Numbered from the stretch's first letter, positions 13,801-28,705 are shown. The stretch is 64,000 nucleotides of DNA from Chondrilla cf. caribensis (GCA_964020155.1 OZ026548.1:1769897-1833896); one strand, 5' to 3'. Numbers and translations are program-made. The notes: a model not told the origin generated them from the sequence alone.

Positions 13801-14234
13801 AACTCTCTGAAGCAGAAGTTGCATTTTTGGACGACCAAAGGGTGTTTAACTACATTTTATTGGACTTTGGCATGAAGTGGGAGACATCGCACTCCATTTA
13901 TAACTCCACATTCGGACAAACACGCAATGGTATAAGAGCAGTTGCTTTAGATGCAAGCTATTCCTATCGCGGCAATGTGTCTACCGAGATGGAAGGCATT
14001 GATACAGACAAGCTAGTAATCCTTCACCCTTTCCTCGGTCGCAATTTGAACCGAAAGATGGACACACTTCACAAAATGAACCTCTGGCAGCTTAGAGTAT
14101 CAGAAGAAGAATTCTTTGCATTATTGGAAGACGACAATGCAGGCAGTGGTGAGCAATGGTTTGGCAGAATTTGTAAGAAGAAAGGACAACTCCAAGTGTC
14201 CTTTGATGGAGTGAAACGTACAGTTTTGTCATGA
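10266..14234 (+). CDS. nucleotide-sugar transferase-like type II membrane protein, copy 1
   Basis: Probably a Golgi glycosyltransferase of the Nucleotid_trans (PF03407) type; donor and acceptor unknown. Exons 10266-10780, 12469-12755 and 13786-14234 total 1251 nt (416 aa). A single N-terminal hydrophobic anchor (IVLCVGLVVASSLVYPW) is followed by an acidic/basic stem. The catalytic part has SRPVVLIMANEPALYLVANW, the DxD-type motif VHDPDAYIIKDP, a glycine-containing LVLGAVLYRSS block and DDQRVFNYILLDF, matching the family order (D-x-D, G..YRS, DQ..FN). The ORF is open upstream of 10266, and the homologous start in copy 4 lies slightly further upstream, so the true start could be earlier. Intron 1 opens with a (GT)n tract; intron 2 holds a MITE. 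Confidence 0.8.
10816..10853. repeat. (GT)n microsatellite in transferase copy 1 intron 1
   Basis: Starts 36 nt after the exon 1 donor. The preceding sequence GTGTGTACATATATACGTATATG is shared with copy 3. Confidence 0.9.
13259..13362. mobile_element. MITE with TACCGTATAGCGGGA ends (copy b)
   Basis: 104 bp in copy 1 intron 2. TACCGTATAGCGGGA is mirrored by TCCCACTATACGGTA. A shorter relative of 3732-3950. Confidence 0.8.
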
Positions 14235-15556
14235 TTTATATTGCATTGATTGTATAACACTGACGTTCATGAAGGCTACATCCGTGTATACATATTTTTG
14301 TGCTTTTTTCGTTATACTTTGTACATCTCAACTATGCATAAGCCTTGAGTGAGGGTTTTCCCCTAATCACTTAGTCCAGTAGGAAAAGGTTCCATACCGC
14401 AGTCATCAAAGACCTATGTACGTATGCTCCTCTTTTTCTCTAGTTCATTTTTCACTTTATTCAATGTATAAGTTGCTTTGAGTTTTTATGCCTATTCCCT
14501 ATTAATGTTTCCAATGTATTTCTATTACAGTAGTTCCTAATCAGTAACCATAGCTATAGTGTACACATAGGCAATATATCTACACTTTGTGCTGCGTTTC
14601 ACAGTCCTTTCAGCATGTATAGCTTATGTAAGTTATAATCATACTGTATGCCCATGCTGTAAATATTATGGTATGGTATATATTATTCACACATCATCTC
14701 ATCATCACCTGTCACCACATGCATAAAAGGCGCACTCACAATCTGTATTCCATACGACTGAAGAATACAGCAGTCAGCTGTCGAAACGTTTGGTGTAAAG
14801 AAACTATTTGGCTAGTGAATTACATTGAATTTGTGACATATGGTATGTAATATACGTAGGCATATGAGTACGTATCTTTGCCCAGAGCCTCAGTCTGGCA
14901 AGCCGGCCCCTAACTTGACCACCCCTGGCTGGTTCGCCAGACTACACCGCCCCTATGTGAATACATACCGCCATTTTATCATTATTGCAACAATTATGCA
15001 TACCACCATCACGTACTATCGAGTTTGAAAACAACACATATTTTGCCTCTGGGAATGCTGGAATAGATAACCTCACAATTTCTATAGTACAAGATCAATC
15101 TCTGAGCTATAGCCCAATGAAGCAAACATGCATGTATGTACATGATATTATTGTCCTCATCCGAGTTATCAGGAAATTTCAGCTAAACAAGCTATAAATT
15201 CCACTTTGGTGTAGGACCTTCCTGTGATATGCATGCCCCCATCAAACCACTGCAGAGTTGCACGGACCTCGAATAATTGCATTAATAATTGTCATATTAT
15301 AATATATCTATATTACATTCGCGGGTGTCACCCTAACGGTTCTCCACCATAAGAATACCTGAAACTTGATGCCTAATACTATAAGGCATCAGTGAGAGTA
15401 CGTATATATGGTGTGATTATCAGGTTTTGAACGTACACCTGTGCATGCTCCATCTTGTCGTGCTTCAGTTCGGACGCGTGTGATTTGTGATTTAGAAAGG
15501 TCATTTTGGACACAGCTACCATCGAAACGTTCCCTGTTACTCTTTTATATTAGGTG
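14235..15556. other. 3' flank of copy 1, duplicated after copy 2
   Basis: No gene. The stretch about 14870-15215 is recognisably the same as 18190-18835 behind copy 2, showing that the duplication unit included 3' flanking DNA. A CTGAAGA-hairpin-GAAACG motif lies at 14758-14788. Confidence 0.6.
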
Positions 15557-17613
<2,057 letters not shown>

Positions 17614-17952
17614 TTTATATTGAATTGATTGCATAACATTGATGTTGGTATGAAGACTTTATTCTTGTATGCATTTTTTGTACTTTTTTGTTTTACTTTG
17701 TACATCTCAGCAATGCATACACCTAGAGTGAGGGTTTTCCCCTGATCACTCGGTCCAATGGGAAACGGTTCCTTTTCACACTCTTCAATGACTTATACAT
17801 ATACTGCACTTTTTCTTCATATCCATCTTTTATACTTCATTTAAAGTACAAGTTACTTTGACTTTTTCAATACTGTTTCCTATTAATGACATAGTCAGTG
17901 ACTGTACACAGTCAGTATCCATACTTTGTGCTGTGTTACATAATTCCCTACA

Positions 17953-18102
17953 TGGGGAGGGACTGGTTGCTGTGGTGGCTCAAGTAGCTCAGTGGCTATG
18001 GCAGCTTCAGCCAGACACCCAGGGTTCGAGTCCCTCGGCTGCCGGTTTTTCTCCCTTTCTCCTTTCCTTGTTGAGCAGGTTGAATTGCATCAAACATTTA
18101 CA
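17953..18102 (+). mobile_element. tRNA-derived SINE with 15-bp target-site duplication
   Basis: 150 bp flanked by the identical 15-mer ACATAATTCCCTACA at 17938-17952 and 18103-18117. It contains a pol III A box (TAGCTCAGTGG, near 17984) and B box (GGTTCGAGTCCC, near 18022) at tRNA-like spacing. The acceptor-stem halves do not pair, so it is not a functional tRNA gene. The paralogous site behind copy 1 (near 14600) lacks the insert, so the SINE landed after the two copies separated. Confidence 0.85.
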
Positions 18103-18289
18103 ACATAATTCCCTACAGCGTCTATAGCTTATCCTGCATGTATAGCCCAGACCATAAGTATTATAGTATGTATATATGTATAATTATTTATAGGTATACT
18201 CTAGTATGTCTTTGCCCAGCGTCTTAGTCTGGAAAGCCTGCCCCTGGCTGGTTTGCCAGACTACCACAGCCCCTATGTGAATATGTAGC

Positions 18290-18545
18290 GTTCTCAGAAT
18301 GATTCGGACCCGAACACTGTCAGCACAATGAACATTCACTCTCTTTAATCATTAACGCAAAACCGACTGGCCAAAACTGCCACGTGGTTGCACATATCAT
18401 ATAACACAAATGATAACACTGGGCATTGTGCCTGTCACAACATAATAAGCACTACACATTAAAACACGTGACTAACCAATTACGTAAGAACGTAACAACT
18501 ACCTATAGATAGTAGTCTTAGCAAACAGGAAACTAATGTGGTTAC
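18290..18545. mobile_element. about 250-bp insertion relative to the copy 1 flank
   Basis: Flanking sequence on both sides aligns to 14950-14970 behind copy 1, but this segment is absent there. No ORF; ends approximate; element type not identified. Confidence 0.4.
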
Positions 18546-19048
18546 AAATACATACCACCATTTTACTGTTGTGCAACAATTGGCCGTTGACATACTGCCA
18601 TCATGCACTATCAAGTTTGAAGGCATCACATAATTTGCCTCTGGGAATACTGAAATAGAGAAGCTCAAACTTCTACGGAACAAAGTCAATCTCTAAACCA
18701 GAGGTCAATGAGGCAAACATACATGATATTTCTTTATTATCCTTATTATCCTTCATTATCCTTATCTGAGTTCATAGGAAATTTCAGCTAAACAAGCTAA
18801 ACTCCACTTCACTGTAGGAACTCACTGCGATAAGAAGCATATTGAATCTTTGTGGAAAATAATTATCACCAATAATAATTATGAAAGCAATGAGAGTACA
18901 TACGTACATGACTACCCGAATATCAGTGCACCAATCACATAACGCCTATATTATTATATACACATATACACATATATTATTATTATTATTGTGCTGATGT
19001 AGGGAGATTCCCAAAATAGCACATACAACAGTCAATGGACAAAACAAT

Positions 19049-19828
19049 TTATAACAGTTCAACTCTTCTATTCCACATTCTCATAACTATCCTAGAAATC
19101 GTCTTCTCATGCAATCTTTTCATCACATCATTTAATTTGTCGTCCTCTTTCTTCATTAGCTGTTCCAGATCACATCGTTCATCTTGTAGGGCCTCACAGG
19201 ATGTGAGGAAATGCCTCTCATCTCCCATCTCTTTCTTGCATAGCAGACAGATCCTATCCTCTCTTGCCACTCCTCTCCATCTCCCCGTTTCCACTTCCAG
19301 CTTTGCACATCCACATCTCAATTCCCCTATCAGCTTCCTCTGATCCTTGCTTTGCACTCTAACTGCTCCTCCCATCTTCCACTCTGCAAAAGCTATATCT
19401 CGTACTAAAACTTCCCAATATCCTAACTTCTGTGATCTGCTGCAGCCCTCTCTCCACTCTTCCCGGAGCTTCCTCCATGCACATGCCTCCAACATCTCGT
19501 TCACCTGACCAAGTGACAAATCTGTAAAGATTTCTCCTGGCGAACCATGCCCATTCCACCCCATACACTCCAAGAACCCCTCATCCCCTTCCATCCATCC
19601 TACCCCCTCATTTGCCCATGCCATCACTCTATTCAGTAACCTCATCTTCTCATTTCTACTAGCTTTTATGTAGTACTTAATCGCCCTAATTTTCGCTTCC
19701 CATCTCACAGGCATCCACCCCGCTTCCAATTCCAAGCCCAAAAGGGGGAATTTGGAGTGAACCCCCAAATGACTTCTAATTGCTGCCTGTTGAACTTTCT
19801 CCAATTTATATTCATTTCTACATAGCAA
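19049..19828 (-). mobile_element. 5'-truncated non-LTR retrotransposon, C-terminal ORF2 fragment
   Basis: A 259-codon open frame with the tail typical of LINE reverse-transcriptase proteins: Trp-rich helical linker (GWMPVRWEAKIRAIKYY, AWANEGVGWMEGDEG) and a zinc-binding C-x2-C-x7-H-x4-C knuckle (ICLLCKKEMGDERHFLTSC) followed by a Leu/Lys-rich helix. The polymerase domain is missing, so this is a remnant. It lies between copies 2 and 3 of the transferase array. Confidence 0.75.
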
Positions 19829-19836
19829 CCCGCATA

Positions 19837-20200
19837 TGTATTATATAAGAGAGAGTAGGAGGAAAGAGTATAAGCACCTTTTTGAATAGCTCAAGGGAGA
19901 GTAGGGGACGTGTCAACCTAATATTTTCACCAGACCTAACTAAGTTATATGAAACAATTCCCAACTCCATAGCTCAACTGTAATCCTATCTACATTTGGA
20001 GGTGCAATGTACAGGAGAGAATAGGAGAAAATAAACGCTAAGCACCGGTACCTTCCTGAATAGTTCATGCAAGAGGGGACATGTCAACTTGATATTTTCA
20101 CCAGATGTATTTGGGGAGGTGAACTAAGTTATGAAATTCCCACCTTCATAGGTTAACCGTAAACTTATCTACGTACGTATATTGTGAGGTGCTTAATGTA
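19837..20200. repeat. two monomers of a 180-190-bp satellite
   Basis: Each unit runs from GAGAGAGTAGGAGG / GGAGAGAATAGGAG through TAAGCACC, TGAATAGCTCA, ATTTTCACCAGA and CTAAGTTATGAAA to CCTATCTAC and GGTGC. The same monomers occur four times at 53210-53990. Confidence 0.8.
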
Positions 20201-20223
20201 CATGTGTGTTTAATGTACATGTA

Positions 20224-20273
<50 letters not shown>
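20224..20273. repeat. (ATT)n microsatellite
   Basis: About 16 perfect ATT units upstream of transferase copy 3. Confidence 0.9.
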
Positions 20274-20275
<2 letters not shown>

Positions 20276-20522
20276 CATATATACATGTACATTTACTTTT
20301 GTGTAGTGCTATTTTGGGGAAACCCTACAAAAGCACTGTAATATCTAATAATAATAATAATATTATACATAGCGAGCGATCAAATTGCAGGCTGTTGGTT
20401 TTATGATGGTTTTGAATGTAAATCTGCGAATGTTCGATCTAAAGTGCCTTAAATATGGACGTGTGATTTTGTGATTACAAGGGTCATTTTGGACTGAGCG
20501 TCGAAACTTACTCCTTCGGGTG

Positions 20523-21152
20523 ATGCTGTGTTATCAAACGTTTTTAGACCTAAGGTCATCGTTGGTGGGGGTCAGTCGGTTGGGTGTCCGTGGACTGGTG
20601 AACATTCTGCTGGTGATCTGTGTGCTAGTGGTGACAAAATGTGGTCTGGTCTACTGGTGGACTAGTAGTACCGTGTCCAACGACCTCGAAGGAACTCCAC
20701 TACAGTTAGTAAGTCAGAAGTCCCCGAGTTCGCTGCCTGAGGGAGTTACTTCCACAAGTCTTGATAAGAAGACAAAGGGGTCACCCCTACAATCGAGCAA
20801 ATGGTTAACCCCACCAATAAACGAAGAAGAACTAACTTGTCCTTATATCCCTCCCGATCCTGAAGAAATTGTAGACATATTTAGTAGCAAAACCATTCAG
20901 GATTTAAAAGAACGAGTGTCCGGTTTCAACGAAAGTCGTCCCGTCGTTCTGATCATGGCGAACGAACCAGCTCTCTATCTGGTAGCCAATTGGTTATGTA
21001 TAGCCAGAATGACCCTCAGCAGTCCACCCACTGAGAACTTACTAGTGACCATCCATGACTCGGTGCATGGAGCAGAGGATCTCATGGGAAGAGGGATCAA
21101 TTCTGTTTTCATAGCTATGAGGTGTGTACGTATATACGTATATGTATATGTG

Positions 21153-21242
<90 letters not shown>

Positions 21243-21308
21243 GTGTTTGTTTGTGTGTGTACATGTATGTGAATGTGTGCGTGTGTGTGTTTGTGTGTGT
21301 GTGTACAT

Positions 21309-21342
<34 letters not shown>

Positions 21343-21406
21343 TTGTTTGTGTGTGTACATGTATGTGAATGTGTGCGTGTGTGTGTTTGTGTGTGTGTGT
21401 GTACAT

Positions 21407-21444
<38 letters not shown>

Positions 21445-24304
21445 GTGTGTGTGTGTGTGCGTGTGTGTGTGAATTTGAATGTACTCGTACGTTTGTACAA
21501 TATTGCGTAGCACCTTACTTTTTAACACTCACTATTGTAACAATCAAAGATCTTCATATTTGCAATGCATTTGCCTGAGATATGTACAGCATACAACAGA
21601 CTAGTAAGTCTTACACCTTATCAGCTAGCATAATGGTATTTAGGTTGATATTAGTAAACAGTGGAAGCTGCTTGTCTCTTTGTTACTCATTTTCCATCCA
21701 CCTATTTACTGCTGTACCATCAAGGCCATCAAGTTTGGGGGACAAGGCACTCAGTGCGAAATTTTACCTCTTTTTCCAAATTTAACCCCTCTTAACTATT
21801 TATCTGAATGAAGGTCTCATAATGGACGCCAGAGGGGTGTAAGGAAAAGGACAGTAACTTTGTCTCTAACTGAGAATATTGTGTCCTTAGTGGTAATTGT
21901 GTTGTCCAGTGCTTCCCTTTGATGAATTGGGGGCAAGTTGTCATATACAGGGCCTTAACAACAAAATTAATGTTTTTGTAGGTTATTTAGGTATACTATT
22001 TTCATTTCGACTTCCAGTATGTTACACTCGATATAAACTTAGGTAGATATATAATATGTGGCCAACAGTAAAGTTACATATAATATTATTATTATAGTTT
22101 ATACTATGTGAAAACAAGTAATTCGAGTTTGAAAATTCGTGGGGCTGCCACCCACAAACTTCGAATTACTTGGGCATCTTTACTAGGCTTATATGAACCT
22201 TCGCTGGAGTTATTACGCTCATATAAGGTGTTCCGCTTGAATTCCAGCCTAATTTCTAATTCTCCGCGTAGTGCCGGGAATCAGCCATTTTTATGCAATA
22301 TAAATTATAATATAAAATCACTGTGATGGTTACGGTTACGCGTATGAACACTTATATATAATCAGATGAGCGTAACATACTGGTAGTCAAAATACCTACC
22401 TAAAAAGATAACTGATTTTGAAACACCGAGAAATAAAAATTGGTCCAGAATTCAAGCACAACAGTTTCGCTGAATGTTATATATTTTGCGAAATTTCTTT
22501 TAAACCAAAGAGATGCCCAAGTAATTTAAGTGTGAGAGCGGAAGCCCCACAAATTTGTAACTCAAATTATGTACTTGTTTTCACATGTTTCATCCATGAT
22601 ATGTATTCTATCTGAAAATTCCGAAACACCTAGGTTGTAGATTAGACATTTGCAAGTTTTATACATACCTATACGTAGGTCATGAATATCATTAAGCAAC
22701 ATTTTGATCAGTGACTTGTCTGCATGATTGGTCAAAGAGGGACATTTAACATATATATGTACGTACAAACTTCATATCTGTGAAAAGGATTTGCTATAAC
22801 CTTTGATTTTTGATAGCATTAGAAACACATCTTCAGCAAACATCAAAATTCTGAAGAGAATAATAATATTATGATGAAACCTGGGTTTATTATTGTTGCC
22901 CCCGAATTGAGAGGGTTTAACCCTTATCAAAAGATTACAAAGGGTTATAAATGTTCCATTTGCATGACTATTTGTGTTTCTTTCTTGTTGAAATTAGTGA
23001 ACAGTGCTTGAAAAAGGGTAAAAAGAAACTTCGAGGTTGGTACAAGGCACTCACATCACGGATACTGACTGTAATGCTCTTAACGGAATGGGGGTTTGAC
23101 GTGATGGTACATGACCCAGATGCCTACATCATAAAGGACCCATTACAGATGTACAACAACGTTATAAAAGCCAAAGACCCTCACATAATATCGCAGAAAG
23201 GTATAATGCCACGAAAAGCTAAACTCAAGTGGGGATTTGCCCTAGTATTGGGAGCAGTGTTGTACAGAAGTTCACCAAAATTACGTAAGTACAAAATTAT
23301 TACAATTGTGTACATGGGTGTACGCATGTTATATACATATGTACGTATAATATCCATGTTATACATTTTGCACATGCACTCTCATGTTGGTGTGAATATT
23401 AATTGAGTGTGGGTGTATATATGTATGTGTGTACATAATACATGTAGTAGATACGTAAATCCCTCCTTTGGTTGGTACATGGGAAATGCACTCATTGCAG
23501 ACTAATTGACCTTGGGCGCAGCCCAAGGTCAATTAGTCTTTTGCAGTGAGTACATTTCCCATGTACCAACCAAAGGAGGGATTTGTCTATTATGTATCCT
23601 GGCGACTATATTATGTGTATCAGAACTAATTACATTTTGTCAAGAAGTGTATCAAAATCAAAAAGTACATCATCTTGACCTGTTTTGAGCTAGTACATGT
23701 GAAATGTACGTACATGCGTAAGTCAGTTCCTTCAATGTTACCTTCAACCAGGATATATATTTGTAGGTATGTTGCTTGATTTATCAAGTCACAGCTCATG
23801 CCCCTCTAAATTATGTAAGTATATTACACACAGTGGCGCCCCTGTTCTCCTCCAGGATACATCTGGAAGAAACTGTCTGAATACAAAGTGTTGAAGTTGG
23901 ACGACCAAAGGGTGTTTAACTACATTTTATTGGACTTTGGCATGAAGTGGGAGAGAGTACACTTCATTTATAACTCCACATTCGGACAAACACCCAATGG
24001 TATAAGAGCAGTTGCTTTAGATGCAAGCTATTCCTATCGCGGCAATGTATCTACCGAGATGGAAGGCATCGATACAGACAAGCTAGTGATCCTTCACCCT
24101 TTCCTCGGTCACAGTTTGAACCGAAAGATGGACACACTTCACAAAATGAACCTCTGGCAGCTTAGAGTATCAGAAGAAGAATTCTTTGTGTTGTTGGAAG
24201 ACGACAATGCAGGTAGTGGTGAGCAATGGTTTGGCAGAATTTGTAAGAAGAAAGGACAACTTAGAGTGTCCTTTGATGGAATAAAACAAACAGTTCTGAT
24301 ATAA
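20523..24304 (+). CDS. nucleotide-sugar transferase-like type II membrane protein, copy 3
   Basis: Exons 20523-21121, 22998-23284 and 23856-24304 sum to 1335 nt (444 aa). The anchor (LVNILLVICVLVVTKCGLVYWW) and Ser/Pro-rich stem are nearly identical to copy 2, while exons 2-3 resemble copy 1 closely; DxD motif VHDPDAYIIKDP and DDQRVFNYILLDF intact. Role as for copy 1 (Golgi transferase inferred). Intron 1 begins with an over-300-nt GT-rich tract and also contains a dispersed hairpin repeat; intron 2 contains a foldback element. The last 90 bp of intron 2 are almost identical to copy 2, so duplication or conversion spanned the acceptor. Confidence 0.82.
21155..21473. repeat. compound (GT)n tract with internal duplication
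   Basis: Starts 33 nt after the copy 3 exon 1 donor. A segment of about 100 nt containing TACATGTATGTGAATGTGTGCG is itself duplicated (near 21260 and 21357). Confidence 0.9.
22115..22330. mobile_element. dispersed hairpin-headed repeat, copy i
   Basis: Begins with a hairpin: AAGTAATTCGAGTTTG pairs with CAAACTTCGAATTACTT around a CGTGGGGCTGCCACCC loop, then about 160 nt with CTTCGCTGGAGTTATTACG and AATTCCAGCCT. Related copies at 28706, 39886, 42034 and 50148. Confidence 0.7.
23458..23584. mobile_element. 127-bp foldback element
   Basis: Almost perfect inverted repeat: AAATCCCTCCTTTGGTTGGT...CCTTGGGC at left and GCCCAAGG...ACCAACCAAAGGAGGGATTT at right, with only a few mismatched bases and a 3-nt centre. 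In transferase copy 3 intron 2; absent from the matching intron of copy 2. Confidence 0.85.
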
Positions 24305-25424
24305 TTTCATTATTGTTTAGTTGTTTGGATCACAGATACTGTATCTGTGATTAGATCATATGTTGTTGACATCCATGTGGCTGTTATGTTTTTATTTTTA
24401 CATTTCAAATAATCTTATAAATTCCTTCAAATTGGGGTTTCCCCTTACAATCATTAATGCTAATACAATATATTATGTCCTTATGGCTATGGATCACCCT
24501 TACATCTGTGCGCACAGTACGCTACATTTGGAGTAGAGTAATAAAAAAATGTCATTAATTTTAAGCAAATTTTACCAAGAGTGATTAATACCAGCTACAT
24601 TTGGAGTAGAGCAATTGTAACAATAAAAATTGTCATTAATTTCAAGCAAATTCTACCAAGAGATACAAAATTTTTCCAATATATTATTTAGTTTCCTTAG
24701 TAACCAGATAATTAGCTTTGGTGTCCTAGGAAACAATTCCACATCCTCCCTCTCGTGACACAACAGAAATGAACACAACTCATGAAACTCCGCTCTCTAA
24801 GTGCTAATATATGCCCTATTCAGTGATTATTAATCCACACGATTATATTGTCGTTATCATCATCACTTTATTAAGATTGTATTATTATTATCGTGACCTA
24901 TACATTATTCCTAATATATATTATTTTCAAGAATTTTACTGAATTGAGTTATTTTGTTGAATCTTTCAGGTACTATGCAGTATTATAATGATATTACACT
25001 AAATTCAAATTCACGTGTAGGTATGTAACATAATACATAACTGTATAATATAAAATTAAATGAATTCTGGATTGAAATTGAATTCAAAAGTATCGCCGTT
25101 TGATAGTCTCACAGAGCCAGACACAGACGCAACGACCGCGAAACGCGACCGGTTACAGGTTTGACTTCGTGAGTGAGTGTCTATTATGGCGAGACCATTG
25201 ATACTCGATAGTGCAAGTACAATCGTTAATTGGATCACACGTCCGGATAATAATTGACTCGATATCTCCTCTTTCCATCCTATTTACGCAGGGTAACAAA
25301 ATCTCCCTACATAGCCCGTTGGAACGTTCGTGGTGGCATTACTGGCTGCTTCGACAGGACACAGCCCAGCAGCCATACAAGTGCACTATACTTGTGCTAT
25401 GTACTGGAAATCACATTCTAACGA
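24305..25424. other. intergenic; AT-rich with a short tandem duplication
   Basis: Between copies 3 and 4. A unit starting GCTACATTTGGAGTAGAG is repeated at about 24523 and 24595. No gene seen. Confidence 0.5.
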
Positions 25425-27492
25425 ATGCTCGACTTCGCTAGGCAGAGGCTGGGAGAAATGCCCTCTCACAGCTTGGCCAAGATCTTGATCGGTATAGCGC
25501 TGGTTATCCTCTGCAGCATTTTATATTCATGGGACTTTCTTATGAAAGAGAGTGTAGTTTTAGTATCTGTAAGCGAAGGATCGAACGAAGTCAATGTCGA
25601 CGTTAGCGATAATTATAAAAAGAGACGTTACAGTCGAAAGGAAAGAATCAAATTTCATTGTCCCTACGTCCCTCCCGACCCAGAAGACATTAAGAACATT
25701 TTCAGTAACAAGACGATGGAAGATTTGCAAAAGCAGGTATCCCGTTTCAACAAAAGTCGCCCCGTTGTACTAATCGTGGCCAATCAGCCAGCTCTCTATC
25801 TGGTAGCCAATTGGATATGTATAGCAAGATTGTCACTCAGCTACCCACCCACTGAGAACTTACTGGTGATGGTCACAGGACCCCTTGCTGGACATGGAGC
25901 TAATCATCTGGCGAAAAATGGTATTAGTTCTGTTCTTATAACATTCAAGTGAGTGGCTGTACTTATATGAACTTGTACATAATATTATAGGTATGGATTG
26001 TACATAGGATTTTATGTCACTTTGTATCTTGCTATTATGTATGACTATGTACATGCATGTACATAAACATAATATTATATTAAGACCTGAGTTTATGTGC
26101 GTGTGTATGTGCGTGTGTGCGCGCGCGCGTGTGTGTGTGTGCATGTTTATACATGGGTGCAATTGTGTATAGCTTTGAGTACATTATGGGCATACGTACA
26201 CACAAGGTTATTCATTACATCCATAAAAATGTGTGCACGTGATACATACATTATGACATTGTGTCTTACGGATGTCAAGCATAGAGCCCTTGTGACCAAA
26301 GGCCTTCCAGGTAAAATAAGATCCTGTCTCCCATATTCTGTACCCATACAGTATACTGTATCGAATAAAAATTCTATAATAATACTTAATTCTCATCATT
26401 ATAATAATTTTTAATCATTCCAGTGAAAGGTGCCTGGAACAATCTGAATTTATACCTGTATTAAAGCTCCACACTTGGTACAAAGCCCTCACATCACGGA
26501 TACTGACTGTGATGCTCTTAACAGGATGGGGGTTTGATGTGATGGTACATGACCCCGATGCCTACATCATAAAGGACCCACTACAGATGTACAGTGACAT
26601 TATAAAAGCCAAAGACCCTCACATAATAGCACAGAAAGGAATAATGCCAGCAGTGGTAGCCACAAAATGGGGGTTCACCATGGTGATGGGAGCCATTTTG
26701 TACCGAAGCTCCACAGAACTCAGTAAGTATGCAGATTGGTATACACGAAAATTATACATATGAATGTATCAATGTACATAATATGATTGTGGGTACAATA
26801 TCAGTCATTTCCAGCCCAGATATCTAAATTTTACCTGTGATTGCGTGCATATAATATTGAGAAAATTTGAAGGGGGATACCCTACACTCTTTCCTTAACA
26901 TACTAACACTCATGCAACTTTGCATATGAATACATAACACACACACGCGCGCGCGTGCGCACACACACACATATGTACATGCACAGAAATATGCATGATA
27001 TACTAATTCAGTATCTTGTGCATAGGAATGTTCTGGAGAAAGGTTTCTGAGCAACACTTCAAATCACAAAACTCAATTAAAGAACAGTTAGATGACCAGC
27101 GAGTTACCAACACTGCCCTTATGTCATCCAAGATTAAATGGAGTAAGAAACCCATCGTTTATAACTCCACTTTTGGAATAACAGAGGGCGGCCTAAGGGT
27201 AGTAGCTCTTGATGCAAACTACTCATTTCGTGGTGGTGCGTCACTACTTGGAGACCACGCAATTGATATGGACAAGCTGATGATACTCCATCCCACTCTT
27301 GGACACAGCTTGGACAAGAAGATAGAGAAACTGCAGGACATGAACCTGTGGCTGCTGAGTGTTTCGGAGGACACATTCAAGAGTATGCTGAAACTCACAC
27401 ACACTACTGAAGAATGGCTGGATGGTGTCTGTAAGAGGGAAACACGTCTCAAAGTGACAATTGAAGGACTAAACAGTACGGATTTAATATGA
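25425..27492 (+). CDS. nucleotide-sugar transferase-like type II membrane protein, copy 4 (divergent)
   Basis: Exons 25425-25948, 26424-26722 and 27026-27492 sum to 1290 nt (429 aa). Same intron positions and phases as copies 1-3 (phase 2, then phase 1), but clearly diverged protein. Anchor ILIGIALVILCSILYSW; stem short and basic; catalytic blocks SRPVVLIVANQPALYLVANW, VHDPDAYIIKDP, MVMGAILYRSS and DDQRVTNTALM (FN of the other copies replaced by TN). Probably the oldest branch of the array or one with a different acceptor. A mixed GT/GC alternating tract lies 150 nt after the exon 1 donor. Confidence 0.8.
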
Positions 27493-28242
27493 AGCTCATC
27501 AATGTGTAAAGTGCCACCATATGATATTATGTCATTTTGCAATTGTCTAATTTAATATGATACACATTAATTTATACATAATATTATACATATTATATTG
27601 TATTAGACATCCAGTTGGACCATTGCAGTTATATGAGACAAGTGCACACATGAAAGCATAATTCCGTGTAGATGCATATGTACATGGGCACGTGTGTGTA
27701 TATACAAACACAAACACCAATAGTGTCACATTAGATGTGCAGTCTCTTTGCGGTTGTTTGTGGTAAAAAGTGAAGTTCACGTAACAATACACACATACAG
27801 ATAGGTTGACTGTGTGTTATAACAATCATAGCAGATGGAATAAAAACAGTTCTTATGAGAAAAAAAAGAGATAAATGAACAAGCTAGTCTAGGTAAATAA
27901 CACCGGACAGGCATTCTTGTATGTGTTTGTCCACTTTATCTCTAGATGTCCTACGGGGAGGAAAAAAATTGAAACTGTATGTGTGTGTAGGTATTATGCA
28001 GGAGTGTACTGTATACTGTGGGTACACAATGTTCAGAACAAATAATACACACTACTTCATTAACACTCACACTCTCAAGTTGACAGTCATACAAATCCTA
28101 TCTTGTATGAAGCTTGGTCCTCTACATACATACGTATATATAAATATAGCCATGTTAGTAAAAATTATTGGTCATAATACTCACGTACGTATTTATGTCT
28201 GGGTATTAGAGGTTATCTTGATAAATAACATACATGTTATTT

Positions 28243-28247
28243 ATAGT

Positions 28248-28315
<68 letters not shown>

Positions 28316-28339
28316 ACACGCACAAACACACACTCAAAC

Positions 28340-28406
<67 letters not shown>
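28243..28406. repeat. (TC)n(CA)n compound microsatellite
   Basis: About 26 nt of TC followed by about 138 nt of CA with A and G interruptions. Confidence 0.9.
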
Positions 28407-28410
<4 letters not shown>

Positions 28411-28705
28411 GTTTTGAGGGCTGGAATTGCACAAGGGAGCTGTAGCCAGTGTCAACACATTCCTGTGTAAGAGGACTATTTTAGAACAACAGCGAGAGCA
28501 TACCAGTCGCAGAGTAGCTGTTACAATGCAAGGAATGAAAAAAGGTAGACTACAAAGGCTTCCGAATTGTTATCTACAGTGCATCACAGACTGGATGGTT
28601 GCATTGGGGATCAATCACATACTTTCCATTCCGATGCATGCCTATGTCCAATAACAACAGGCGTAGCAAATGACACAAGAGAAGCTTCACCCAATTGGAA
28701 ACAGG

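Noticed and set aside
17974..18045. Functional tRNA gene
   Set aside because: A and B boxes are present, but the 5' and 3' acceptor strands do not pair and the unit is inside a SINE with target duplications.
24305..25424. CRISPR-like or regularly spaced short repeats
   Set aside because: Only two imperfect direct repeats; eukaryotic context, no array structure.
28427..28654. 75-codon ORF on the plus strand
   Set aside because: No family resemblance, no clear splice context, next to repeats; length expected by chance.
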